7,008 nucleotides of DNA from an uncultured Porphyromonadaceae bacterium. Lineage in GTDB: Bacteria; Bacteroidota; Bacteroidia; Bacteroidales; Muribaculaceae. Where the stretch lies: positions 1 to 7,008 of the forward strand of contig URLF01000111.1 in NCBI GenBank assembly GCA_900548705.1, written 5' to 3'. The notes beneath the pieces were generated by a model that was not told the origin of the DNA, did no database searches, and was given only the letters and a program-made list of their open reading frames with translations. The position numbers were made by a program, and so were the translations under genes. Positions 1 through 5,796 of the stretch are shown one piece after another; positions within the stretch are counted from its first letter, which is position 1, and each line of letters starts with the position of its first letter.

Positions 1-382
1 CCTGGGCCTGCTGCCATACCTGGTATGCGCTCTGGATGATCTGGGAGCGTGTCCCGGCGTCCACCTTCTGGTCGACAGCCTGTGCGGCCGTCTCCATGGC
101 GCGGGCCTGCTGGAGCTTCGCCTCGGCGAGGGAGGAATGGATATGGACGAGGGTGTCACCTTTGTGGACCATGTCACCCTCATGGACATAAAACTCTACG
201 ACACGGCCGGGAAGCTTGCCCGACACCCTGACGGATGTCGCCTCAGCCTGCCCCTGTAAAATCTCGGCCGGTTTGTTGATGAACAGGAACCCTATGATGG
301 CGAGGGCCGCTACCACGAACACTACCCCTCCCAGGGCGACGATAAGTTTCCGGTTCTCTTTTTTCTCTTCGTTGGACTGCAT
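1..382 (-). CDS. HlyD-family membrane fusion (periplasmic adaptor) protein, partial
   Basis: This is the periplasmic adaptor of a tripartite efflux or secretion pump, joining an inner membrane transporter to a TolC channel. Only the first 127 codons are present; the gene runs off the left edge and its C-terminal part is missing. The protein starts MQSNEEKKENRK, a short charged cytoplasmic tail. One membrane segment follows at about residues 13-35, then a biotinyl-lipoyl-like domain at about 50-82 containing SGKLPGRVVEFYVHEGDMV and KGDTLVHI, and then the start of a helical hairpin rich in Ala, Gln and Glu (LAEAKLQQARAMETAAQAVDQK). The ending GTRSQIIQSAYQVWQQAQ recalls adaptors encoded beside ABC-2 type permeases in Bacteroides. 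The ATG at 382 is preceded by AT-rich DNA without a Shine-Dalgarno sequence. The gene lies 54 bases downstream of tolC on the same strand, so cotranscription is likely. Family assignment is firm; the substrate and type of transporter cannot be told. Confidence 0.93.
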   Translation of the reverse strand, partial: MQSNEEKKENRKLIVALGGVVFVVAALAIIGFLFINKPAEILQGQAEATSVRVSGKLPGRVVEFYVHEGDMVHKGDTLVHIHSSLAEAKLQQARAMETAAQAVDQKVDAGTRSQIIQSAYQVWQQAQ

Positions 383-436
383 GGCAAATCAATATTGAGA
401 ATTGAAAAATTCAGGATTAACAAATTCAGGCACGTG
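383..436. other. tolC-hlyD intergenic spacer with a short direct repeat
   Basis: This 54-base AT-rich spacer lies between the tolC stop and the hlyD start. AAATTCAGG occurs twice, at 407-415 and 422-430 (15-base period). A 5-bp hairpin (GAATT, loop GAAA, AATTC) covers 402-415 approximately. I see no terminator with a T-run and no clear promoter, which fits one transcript for both genes. The repeat may be chance in such AT-rich DNA. Confidence 0.4.
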
Positions 437-1927
437 TCAATATTCCAGACGGCCCAGCACCTTCGACAGGTAGACATCGCAGAGCTGGACATCCACCTTG
501 GCGTCGATTTTCTCGGAGTTGGCCTTGAGCCACGCCGTCTGGGCGGTCATGACATCGGTCGCGGTCATCACCCCCTCATGGAAACCGAGGGTGGCGCTGC
601 GCAGGTTCTCCTGGGCCTTTTCGAGGTTGGTGCAGGTCATGTTGTAGGTCTTGATTGACTCCTGGGCCTTGAAGGCGGCCTGGCTTACCTGCAGGTCTAC
701 CATCTCGCGGGCGTTCTGGAGCTGGAGCTGCGATACCACGGCGTTGCTCCTGGCCGCCTTGTAGCCGTAATAGTTGCCACCCCAGTGCCAGATGGGGATG
801 GTCACCATCACCCCGACCGAGAATGCCCCGTCGAAACGCTTCTTGAACCCGTCGAACATGTTGGGGTTGGAGAATGAGTATGCTCCGATGAGCGCCACAT
901 TGGGAAGCATCGCGGCGCGGGCCACATTGGCCTCCTGCTCCGCCACCTTCCCTGCCAGCCCCAGGGCTGTCAGGTCATGGCGGGCGGCGTAGACCGTCTC
1001 CATGTCGTAGCTGTTGGCGATTTCGGCGTGGGGGTCGATTTCGAGGCTTCCCTCATCCTCGACCTGCATCTGGGAGTTGACCGGCAGGCCGCATACCTGC
1101 GCCAGGGCCATACGGCTCAGGCTCAAACCGTTCTCGACCTTGGTGAGGTCAACGTTGGCCTGGTTGAGCTTCACCTCCACGCTGAGGAGGTCGCTGCGGG
1201 TGGCCACCCCCTGCTCCACCATCCTCTGCACATCTAGGCGCAGCGTGTCGAGCAGGTTGACGTAGCTCTTGGCAAGCTCATGCTTGGCTTTGAGCGCGAC
1301 CACCGTCCAGTATGCCCCGTCGACGGCGTAGACCACATTCTGCGCCTCGCTGGCGTAGAGCTGGTCGGCGATGTCCGAGGCAAGTCCAGCGATTTTGTTC
1401 ATCGCAACGATTTTGCCACCCATAAAGATGGGCTGGGTCAGCGTCACCGCTCCGAAGAAGACGTTGTGGATGTCAAACTCCATCGCCTCTTTCGGAATCA
1501 GCGCCACATCCTGGGGGACATACTGGCCGTCGGGCCCTTTTATCGGCTCCCCGGTGTATGGGTTCTTGACGAGGTTGAACTGATAGCTCTGGCTCTGGAG
1601 GTCGAACGACTTCACCGGCAACAGCTGGTCGGAGTCGAAAATCGAAATCTCCTTTTGATTGTAGAGATACCCTCCCGCGAAATCGATTCCGGGAAGATAC
1701 GCCGCGAAGGCCTGCTTTTTCTGATAGCCAGCCTTGCGCTGCTGCTCGCGTTTTACCATCAGCTCCTTGTTGTTGCGCAGGGCGAGAGCCCGGCAACTGT
1801 CAAGCGAGTATGTGTCGGCGGAAGCCGTCAGGGCTGTCCCGCAGACAACCACGGCTGAAAGAGCCAAAGACAACAGGCGGCTCGTCAGGCCGGGATATTT
1901 TCTGGGTGAAAATCTCAACATAACCAT
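437..1927 (-). CDS. TolC-family outer membrane efflux protein
   Basis: This is the outer membrane channel of a tripartite export system, 496 residues long, which is normal for Bacteroidetes TolC relatives. A signal peptide ends in ALTASA with likely cleavage after Ala37. The mature protein opens with YSLDSCRALALRNNKEL, the usual start of the outer membrane efflux domain. The internal duplication is visible: TQPIFMGGKI (164-173) matches TIPIWHWGGNYYG (376-388), and EQGVATRSDLLSVEVKL (238-254) matches HEGVMTATDVMTAQTAW (450-466). A Gly/Pro-rich stretch at about 95-150 is longer than in E. coli TolC and is common in Bacteroides relatives; by position it should be the first surface-exposed barrel loop. 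The start is ATG at 1927 or ATG at 1921, two codons later; both keep the signal peptide. With the downstream hlyD it probably forms an operon. Whether it exports drugs, lipids or peptides cannot be read from the sequence. Confidence 0.95.
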   Translation of the reverse strand: MVMLRFSPRKYPGLTSRLLSLALSAVVVCGTALTASADTYSLDSCRALALRNNKELMVKREQQRKAGYQKKQAFAAYLPGIDFAGGYLYNQKEISIFDSDQLLPVKSFDLQSQSYQFNLVKNPYTGEPIKGPDGQYVPQDVALIPKEAMEFDIHNVFFGAVTLTQPIFMGGKIVAMNKIAGLASDIADQLYASEAQNVVYAVDGAYWTVVALKAKHELAKSYVNLLDTLRLDVQRMVEQGVATRSDLLSVEVKLNQANVDLTKVENGLSLSRMALAQVCGLPVNSQMQVEDEGSLEIDPHAEIANSYDMETVYAARHDLTALGLAGKVAEQEANVARAAMLPNVALIGAYSFSNPNMFDGFKKRFDGAFSVGVMVTIPIWHWGGNYYGYKAARSNAVVSQLQLQNAREMVDLQVSQAAFKAQESIKTYNMTCTNLEKAQENLRSATLGFHEGVMTATDVMTAQTAWLKANSEKIDAKVDVQLCDVYLSKVLGRLEY

Positions 1928-1931
1928 GCTA

Positions 1932-1963
1932 CAAAATTACATATTTCAGGAAGTCATGTCCAA
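1932..1963 (-). promoter_or_regulatory. Predicted tolC promoter (Bacteroidetes -33/-7 type)
   Basis: On the minus strand TAATTTTG (1939-1932) matches the Bacteroidetes -7 box TAnnTTTG. TTG (1963-1961) lies 21 bases upstream as a minimal -33 box, within the usual 19-21 spacing. The last G of the -7 box is only five bases from the tolC ATG at 1927, so the transcript would start at or within the first codons. The match is seen directly; the transcription start is inferred. Confidence 0.6.
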
Positions 1964-2038
1964 TGGCAAATCCGCAAATGGGGAGAAATGGGTTAAAAAT
2001 ACACCAATTTCTCCAAAAGCTGTTAAGTATGCCATTGG
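1960..2038. repeat. Nested inverted repeats upstream of tolC (operator candidate)
   Basis: Two dyads share almost the same centre, near 1998-1999. The outer arms are CCAATGGCA (1960-1968) and TGCCATTGG (2030-2038), 9 of 9 complementary. The inner arms are GGAGAAATGGGT (1982-1993) and ACCAATTTCTCC (2003-2014), 11 of 12 complementary around a 9-base loop. The left outer arm overlaps the proposed tolC -33 box. No T-run follows on either strand, so a terminator is unlikely. A binding site for a dimeric or tetrameric regulator of the pump operon is the simplest reading, but no regulator gene lies in the window. Confidence 0.5.
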
Positions 2039-2109
2039 TTTACCGCTCGTTGTATTAACAACACTTAATGTGAAAGGGTTGTCGCCGAGGTAAAAAATGA
2101 GACGAAATG

Positions 2110-2140
2110 TTTGGCGGAAGGAAAAAAAGTCGTACCTTTG
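2110..2140 (+). promoter_or_regulatory. Predicted promoter of the SRP RNA gene
   Basis: TTTG (2110-2113), a 19-base spacer and TACCTTTG (2133-2140) fit the Bacteroidetes consensus TTTG-N19-21-TAnnTTTG exactly. The -7 box ends six bases before the first base of the SRP RNA closing stem at 2146, which is the expected distance to the transcription start. This is the best promoter match in the window. Confidence 0.85.
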
Positions 2141-2145
2141 CAGCC

Positions 2146-2246
2146 GGGTAAGTCCTACACGACCAGCTCCCCCCGAACTCCGTCAGGTCTTGATCGAAGC
2201 AGCGGTAGGGGGTCGTAGCGGTGCGATGTAGTCAGCTTACCCTTTT
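2146..2246 (+). ncRNA. ffs: Small bacterial signal recognition particle RNA (4.5S-like)
   Basis: This RNA is the scaffold of the signal recognition particle: it binds Ffh and stimulates the Ffh-FtsY interaction that brings nascent membrane proteins to the translocon. The conserved Ffh-binding helix is clear: CCGTCAGGTC (2180-2189) faces GAAGCAGCGG (2196-2205), matching E. coli GTCAGGTC and GAAGCAGC with the same asymmetric loop. The ends pair perfectly, GGGTAAG (2146-2152) with CTTACCC (2236-2242), and CTACA (2155-2159) pairs with TGTAG (2227-2231). The length of about 100 bases matches the small type without an Alu domain. The tip is unusual: E. coli CGGAAG is replaced by TTGATC (2190-2195), so no GNRA tetraloop forms. 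It has its own promoter and ends in seven T. The 3' end is approximate. Confidence 0.93.
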
Positions 2247-2249
2247 TTT
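2236..2249 (+). terminator. 3' end of the SRP RNA: closing stem strand plus T7
   Basis: CTTACCC (2236-2242), the 3' strand of the SRP RNA closing helix, is followed directly by seven T (2243-2249). The whole SRP hairpin then acts as the stem of an intrinsic terminator. No separate hairpin is visible downstream. Confidence 0.7.
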
Positions 2250-2365
2250 GTATCCATACGGGAGCTACCGCCCTGAGAGCTATACTTCTCTAAGGGGCTA
2301 TCTGGGTCAGCGGATTTTGCCGGTGGGCGGGGGGATGTCCTCCTCGCTTCTATGGGGGTTATCTC
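2250..2365. other. Non-coding spacer downstream of the SRP RNA
   Basis: No credible gene, RNA or promoter is seen here. A reading frame that starts inside the SRP RNA at 2221 and runs to 2493 has no recognisable protein character (rich in Arg, Ser, Pro, Gly). The right end has CCTCGCTTC (2342-2350), repeated inside the neighbouring inverted repeat at 2368-2376, and a 5-bp hairpin GGGGG/CCCCC (2354-2358 and 2365-2369). Confidence 0.6.
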
Positions 2366-2486
2366 CCCCTCGCTTCGCTCGGGCACCGGACAGCCGGGCG
2401 TTTCCCCGCGTTTCGGGCCGTATCCGGCGCGTTTCGGGGGAGGAGGGGGCCTCTATGACTGTCCGGTGCCCGAGCGAAGCGAGGGG
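2366..2486. repeat. 28-bp perfect inverted repeat around a 65-base spacer
   Basis: The arms at 2366-2393 and 2459-2486 are perfect reverse complements over 28 bases; pairing stops on both sides, by C against T outside and C against A inside. Each arm contains GCTTCGC or its complement GCGAAGC (2372-2378 and 2474-2480), a sequence known to form a very stable DNA mini-hairpin. The spacer holds three copies of GCGTTTC (2398-2404, 2408-2414, 2429-2435) and a small hairpin GCCG-TATC-CGGC (2417-2428). The element lies between two convergent units, the SRP RNA gene and mgtC. It has no T-run or coding capacity. It could be a REP/BIME-like or MITE-like dispersed element, a cruciform site, or a bidirectional transcription block; the first fits best, but copies elsewhere cannot be tested here. 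Confidence 0.85.
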
Positions 2487-2532
2487 TGATTGACCGGTTG
2501 GGGGGTGATTGACCGGTTATAAATCGGTTATA
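2483..2532. repeat. Short tandem direct repeats beside the inverted repeat
   Basis: GGGGTGATTGACCGGTT occurs at 2483-2499 and again at 2502-2518 (19-base period). CGGTTATA then occurs at 2514-2521 and 2525-2532 (11-base period). The first copy overlaps the outer end of the right inverted-repeat arm by four bases, and the block ends 12 bases before the mgtC stop codon. No function is evident; slippage or the edge of an inserted element could explain it. Confidence 0.7.
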
Positions 2533-2544
2533 GATAGGGGAGGC

Positions 2545-3264
2545 TCAGGTGCCTGACGAGAGGGTCAGCGAGCGGGTGTCGCCAAGGTGGCGGAGATCCT
2601 GGAACATGGGGAGGTAGTTGCGGTGGGTCGGGGCGAGGACGACGAAATTCAGCTCCGTCAGGTTTTGCTCGTAGTCATAGTTGATGTAGAAGGTCGAGAG
2701 ATGGACCGAATGGCTGGCGAAGACCTCGCGGTAGGGGGTGATGTCCGTGACGATGCCGTGGACGACCATCTTCACCACCCGGTTCTCCTGGCCCAGGCGC
2801 GCCCGGTTTTCGTAGACCTGGAAAGCTATGAGGGTCAGCAATATCATCGCCGTGGCGATTATCGAGCAGAGATACATCCCGACCCCGACGGCCATGCCTA
2901 TCGTGGCGGTCATCCAGATTCCGGCGGCGGTGGTCAGCCCCCTGACCGAGCCTTTCATATGAATCATGGCTCCCGCGCCGAGGAAACCGATACCGGTGAT
3001 TACCTGGGCGGCTATACGTCCCGGGTCGCCGTTTTTCAGCCCCAGGTAGACCTGCGGCACATAAATCGACAGCAGCATGGCCATGCAGGCCCCCATCGAA
3101 ATCAGGGCGAAGGTTCTGACCCCGGCTATCTGTCCCTTGCGTTTGCGCTCCAGGCCGACAAGCACCCCGAGAATCATCGACAGCAGCAGTTTGAACACCG
3201 CCCCGGTGAGGTTGACCTCCGGGGAATTGATTTCAGCGAGCAGTGATGAGAATATCTGTTCCAT
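2545..3264 (-). CDS. MgtC/SapB-family inner membrane protein
   Basis: The predicted product has 239 residues. Its N-terminal half is the MgtC membrane domain with several hydrophobic helices. The family signatures are clear: LGVLVGLERKRKGQIAGVRT (32-51) and RIAAQVITGIGFLGAGAMI (83-101), followed by VRGLTTAAGIWMTATIGMA (107-125). The part from about residue 165 is soluble and resembles the ACT-like tail of longer MgtC proteins. Salmonella MgtC acts in growth at low magnesium and survival in macrophages and restrains F1Fo ATP synthase; relatives in non-pathogens such as SapB and YhiD have no settled role, so only the family name is safe. I chose ATG 3264 (MEQIFSSLL) over the upstream ATG at 3303, because the extra MFDPVKKSVNLLS is unlike the family and because a TAnnTTTG box lies just before 3264. 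The gene is divergent from topA and faces the SRP RNA gene. Confidence 0.92.
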   Translation of the reverse strand: MEQIFSSLLAEINSPEVNLTGAVFKLLLSMILGVLVGLERKRKGQIAGVRTFALISMGACMAMLLSIYVPQVYLGLKNGDPGRIAAQVITGIGFLGAGAMIHMKGSVRGLTTAAGIWMTATIGMAVGVGMYLCSIIATAMILLTLIAFQVYENRARLGQENRVVKMVVHGIVTDITPYREVFASHSVHLSTFYINYDYEQNLTELNFVVLAPTHRNYLPMFQDLRHLGDTRSLTLSSGT

Positions 3265-3270
3265 AGAGAG

Positions 3271-3278
3271 CAAATTTA
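3271..3278 (-). promoter_or_regulatory. Candidate -7 box of the mgtC promoter
   Basis: On the minus strand TAAATTTG (3278-3271) matches TAnnTTTG, and is the only such match between mgtC and topA on that strand. Its last G lies six bases before the ATG at 3264, so transcription would start at or next to the start codon. The -33 region is weak: TTCG at 3300-3297 with an 18-base spacer. Confidence 0.45.
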
Positions 3279-3302
3279 CTGATTTTTTCACTGGGTCGAA
3301 CA

Positions 3303-3390
3303 CCCCCGGAGGGATTTTTGTTGGGATAAATGAGAATTTTCACCTCCGCCGGGGGAAATTATGACATTGTTTTTGTAATTTTGCCCCCGC
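3303..3390. repeat. Two overlapping, mutually exclusive dyads between mgtC and topA
   Basis: Segment A CCCCCGGAGG (3303-3312) pairs with segment B CCTCCGCCGGGGG (3343-3355), leaving a three-base bulge. The GGGGG of B followed by AAATTA (3351-3361) also pairs with segment C, TAATTT-TG-CCCCC (3376-3388), leaving a two-base bulge. The GGGGG at 3351-3355 is shared, so only one pairing can form at a time. Segment C contains the proposed topA -7 box. No T-run follows. This could be a shared operator region, or a switching leader if mgtC transcripts start far upstream; neither is shown. Confidence 0.5.
3376..3383 (+). promoter_or_regulatory. Candidate -7 box of the topA promoter
   Basis: TAATTTTG matches TAnnTTTG. 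No TTTG or TTG stands 19-21 bases upstream, so the -33 part is missing or degenerate. A start near 3389 would give an untranslated leader of about 80 bases before the topA ATG at 3470. Confidence 0.45.
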
Positions 3391-3469
3391 GTTTTGTGCC
3401 GTCGCGCCGCGTCGGCCACCTTGTTATATAAAACCGGAATAGAAGCAAACTTCATACAACCCCTGCCAT

Positions 3470-5794
3470 ATGTCGAAGAATCTTGTGATTGTCGAGTCAC
3501 CCGCAAAAGCGAAGACCATCGGGAAATTCCTCGGGCCTGACTTCAAGGTGATGTCGAGCTACGGACATATCCGCGATTTGAAAAAGAAGAATTTCAGCAT
3601 CGATGTCGACAACGGCTTCGAGCCTGTCTATGAGATTCCCGACGACAAGAAGGCACTCGTGGCGGAGCTGAAGAAGAGCGCAAAGGAGGCGGAGACCGTA
3701 TGGCTCGCTTCCGATGAGGACCGCGAGGGGGAGGCCATCGCCTGGCACCTGTTCGAGGTGTTGAAGCTAAAGCCCGGCAACACCCGCCGCATCGTTTTCC
3801 ACGAAATCACAAAGAACGCCATACTCCACGCCATCGAGCACCCCCGCGACATCGACCTCAACCTGGTCGACGCCCAGCAGGCGCGTCGCGTGCTCGACCG
3901 CATCGTCGGTTTCGAGCTGTCGCCGGTGCTGTGGAAGAAAATCAAGCCCGCCCTCTCGGCCGGACGAGTCCAGTCGGTGGCCGTCAGGCTGATCATGGAG
4001 CGCGAGAATGAAATCAAGGGGTTCACACCTGAGGAATACTTCCGCGTGGTGGCAAGCTTCTGTCTCCCCGACGGTGAGACTGTCTCCGGCACCCTCGCCT
4101 CGCGTCTCGGCTCGGCCAAGGAGGCTGAGGAGATGCTCACCCGCGCCGCCGGTGACACCTTCGAGGTGACTGCCGTCAACGTCCATCCCGTCAAGAAAGC
4201 CCCCGCGCCCCCATTCACCACCTCCACCCTCCAGCAGGAGGCCGCCCGCAAGCTCGGCTTCACCGTCTCCCAGACTATGATGATTGCCCAGAAGCTCTAC
4301 GAGGCCGGACATATCACCTACATGCGTACCGACTCGCTCAACCTCAGCGAGCTTGCCCTCGGGGCCATAAAGGATGAGATTGTCTCCACGATGGGGGATG
4401 AATACCTCAAGCTCCGCCGCTACCATACCTCCTCGCGTGGCGCGCAGGAGGCCCACGAGGCCATCCGCCCCACCTATGTCGACCAGAAGACCATCGACGC
4501 CACTCCTCAGGAGAAGCGTCTCTACTCCCTCATATGGAAACGCGCCGTGGCCTCACAGATGGCCGACGCGGAGATGGAGAAGACCACAGTCGAGATTTCA
4601 GCCAAGGAGAGCGGCGCACGGTTCACCGTCACCGGTGAGGTTGTCCGTTTCGACGGTTTCCTCAAAGTCTATATGGAGGGTCGCGACGATGACAACGCCG
4701 ACGACGGTTCAGACCAGGGGCTGTTGCCCCACCTCAGCAAGGGCATGAAGCTTACCCTCGGGGAGATGACCGCCACCGAGAGGTTCACCCAGCAGCCTCC
4801 CCGCTACACCGAGGCCTCACTGGTCAAGAAGATGGAGGAGCTGGGAATCGGCCGTCCGTCGACCTACGCCCCGACAATCTCCACCATCCAGCAGCGCGGA
4901 TATGTCGAGAAGGGGGAGAAGGAGGGTACTGACCGCTCCTTCCTCGTGCTTACCCTTGAGGACGGGAAGGTATCGCGTAACACCCGTACCGAGACTGTCG
5001 GCTCCGAGAAGGGGAAACTTGTCCCCACCGATGTCGGCGAGGTTGTCAACGAATTCCTGACCGAATATTTCCCCGACATCCTCGACTACAACTTCACCGC
5101 CCAGGTGGAGGAGAAATTCGACAAAATCGCCGAGGGCAAGCTCCCTTGGCACAACGAGATACAGAGTTTCTACACCGGATTCCATCCCGCCGTTGACTCG
5201 GCGATGAACATGCGCCTCGAACACAAGGTAGGGGAGAGGGTTCTCGGTGTGGATCCCAAGACCGGCAAGCCTGTCTCGGTGAAAATAGGCCGCTACGGCC
5301 CCATGATACAGCTCGGCGATGGCGAAGGGGAGGAGAAACCCCAGTTCGCGTCCCTGCTCAAAGGTCAGAGCGTCAGCACCATCACCCTCGAAGAGGCCCT
5401 GAAACTCTTCGAGTTCCCCCGTCATATCGGGGAATACGAGGGTAGCGACCTCACCGTGGCCATAGGCCGCTACGGGCCATATGTCAAGTTTGACGGGAAG
5501 TTCATCTCCATCCCCAAGGAGTACTCACCCGCCCATCTGACCCTCGACGAGGCTGTCTCCCTCATTGAGGAGAAACGCCGCGAGGAGGCCAACCGTGTGG
5601 TCAAGACCTTCCCCGAGGATGAGACCATACAGATTCTCAATGGCCGCTACGGCGTTTATATCGCCTGCGGCAAGAACAACTACAAGATACCCAAGACCGT
5701 GGCCGACCCCTCCGCCCTCACCCTGGAGGAGTGTCGCGACATCATAGCCGACCAGGACGCCAAGCCTAAACGTCCCGCCCGGCGCAAGAAATAG
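3470..5794 (+). CDS. topA: DNA topoisomerase I (type IA)
   Basis: This 774-residue enzyme relaxes negatively supercoiled DNA by cutting one strand, passing the other and resealing, and is normally essential. The Toprim domain is at the N-terminus, with Glu9 and Lys13 in VIVESPAKAKTI and the metal-binding triad Asp82, Asp84, Glu86 in SDEDREGEAIAWHL. LSAGRVQSVAVRLI lies at 162-175. The catalytic tyrosine is Tyr284 in GHITYMRTDS, with Arg286 matching E. coli Arg321. ELGIGRPSTYAPTI (457-470) is another family signature. The C-terminus has three topoisomerase repeats marked by GRYG (607-610, 667-670, 726-729) and a basic tail KPKRPARRKK. Unlike E. coli TopA there are no zinc-ribbon CxxC pairs. The ATG at 3470 starts right at the conserved MSKNLVIVESP, without a Shine-Dalgarno sequence. 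The next gene begins two bases after the stop, indicating an operon. Confidence 0.99.
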   Translation: MSKNLVIVESPAKAKTIGKFLGPDFKVMSSYGHIRDLKKKNFSIDVDNGFEPVYEIPDDKKALVAELKKSAKEAETVWLASDEDREGEAIAWHLFEVLKLKPGNTRRIVFHEITKNAILHAIEHPRDIDLNLVDAQQARRVLDRIVGFELSPVLWKKIKPALSAGRVQSVAVRLIMERENEIKGFTPEEYFRVVASFCLPDGETVSGTLASRLGSAKEAEEMLTRAAGDTFEVTAVNVHPVKKAPAPPFTTSTLQQEAARKLGFTVSQTMMIAQKLYEAGHITYMRTDSLNLSELALGAIKDEIVSTMGDEYLKLRRYHTSSRGAQEAHEAIRPTYVDQKTIDATPQEKRLYSLIWKRAVASQMADAEMEKTTVEISAKESGARFTVTGEVVRFDGFLKVYMEGRDDDNADDGSDQGLLPHLSKGMKLTLGEMTATERFTQQPPRYTEASLVKKMEELGIGRPSTYAPTISTIQQRGYVEKGEKEGTDRSFLVLTLEDGKVSRNTRTETVGSEKGKLVPTDVGEVVNEFLTEYFPDILDYNFTAQVEEKFDKIAEGKLPWHNEIQSFYTGFHPAVDSAMNMRLEHKVGERVLGVDPKTGKPVSVKIGRYGPMIQLGDGEGEEKPQFASLLKGQSVSTITLEEALKLFEFPRHIGEYEGSDLTVAIGRYGPYVKFDGKFISIPKEYSPAHLTLDEAVSLIEEKRREEANRVVKTFPEDETIQILNGRYGVYIACGKNNYKIPKTVADPSALTLEECRDIIADQDAKPKRPARRKK

Positions 5795-5796
5795 GA

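Noticed and set aside
1280..1858. 192-codon open frame on the plus strand opposite tolC
   Set aside because: It is fully antisense to a clear TolC gene and has no recognisable domain; it mirrors the codon bias of the real gene.
1982..2014. Inner dyad considered as a rho-independent terminator
   Set aside because: No T-run follows the stem on either strand, and no gene ends here that would need it.
2366..2486. Inverted repeat considered as an attachment site, CRISPR repeat or IS end pair
   Set aside because: There is one repeat pair only, no spacer array, no integrase or transposase gene, and no clear target-site duplication flanking the arms.
2221..2493. 90-codon plus-strand open frame starting inside the SRP RNA and covering the inverted repeat
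   Set aside because: It begins in a structured RNA gene, spans both palindrome arms and has low-complexity Arg/Ser/Pro/Gly composition without any domain; GC-rich DNA leaves such frames open by chance.
2587..3246. 219-codon open frame opposite mgtC
   Set aside because: Antisense shadow; the minus-strand frame has the MgtC motifs and membrane helices.
3288..3506. 72-codon minus-strand frame across the mgtC-topA spacer
   Set aside because: It overlaps the topA start, the divergent promoter region and the longer mgtC start, and has no family resemblance.
3767..4456. 229-codon minus-strand frame opposite topA, and a 211-codon frame at 3628-4263
   Set aside because: Both lie over the conserved Toprim and catalytic regions of TopA, overlap each other, and show no protein family character.
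5037..5794. Missing zinc-finger cysteines in TopA considered as a truncation
   Set aside because: The C-terminus instead has three GRYG-type topoisomerase repeats and a basic tail, an intact known layout; the next gene starts two bases later, so nothing is lost.
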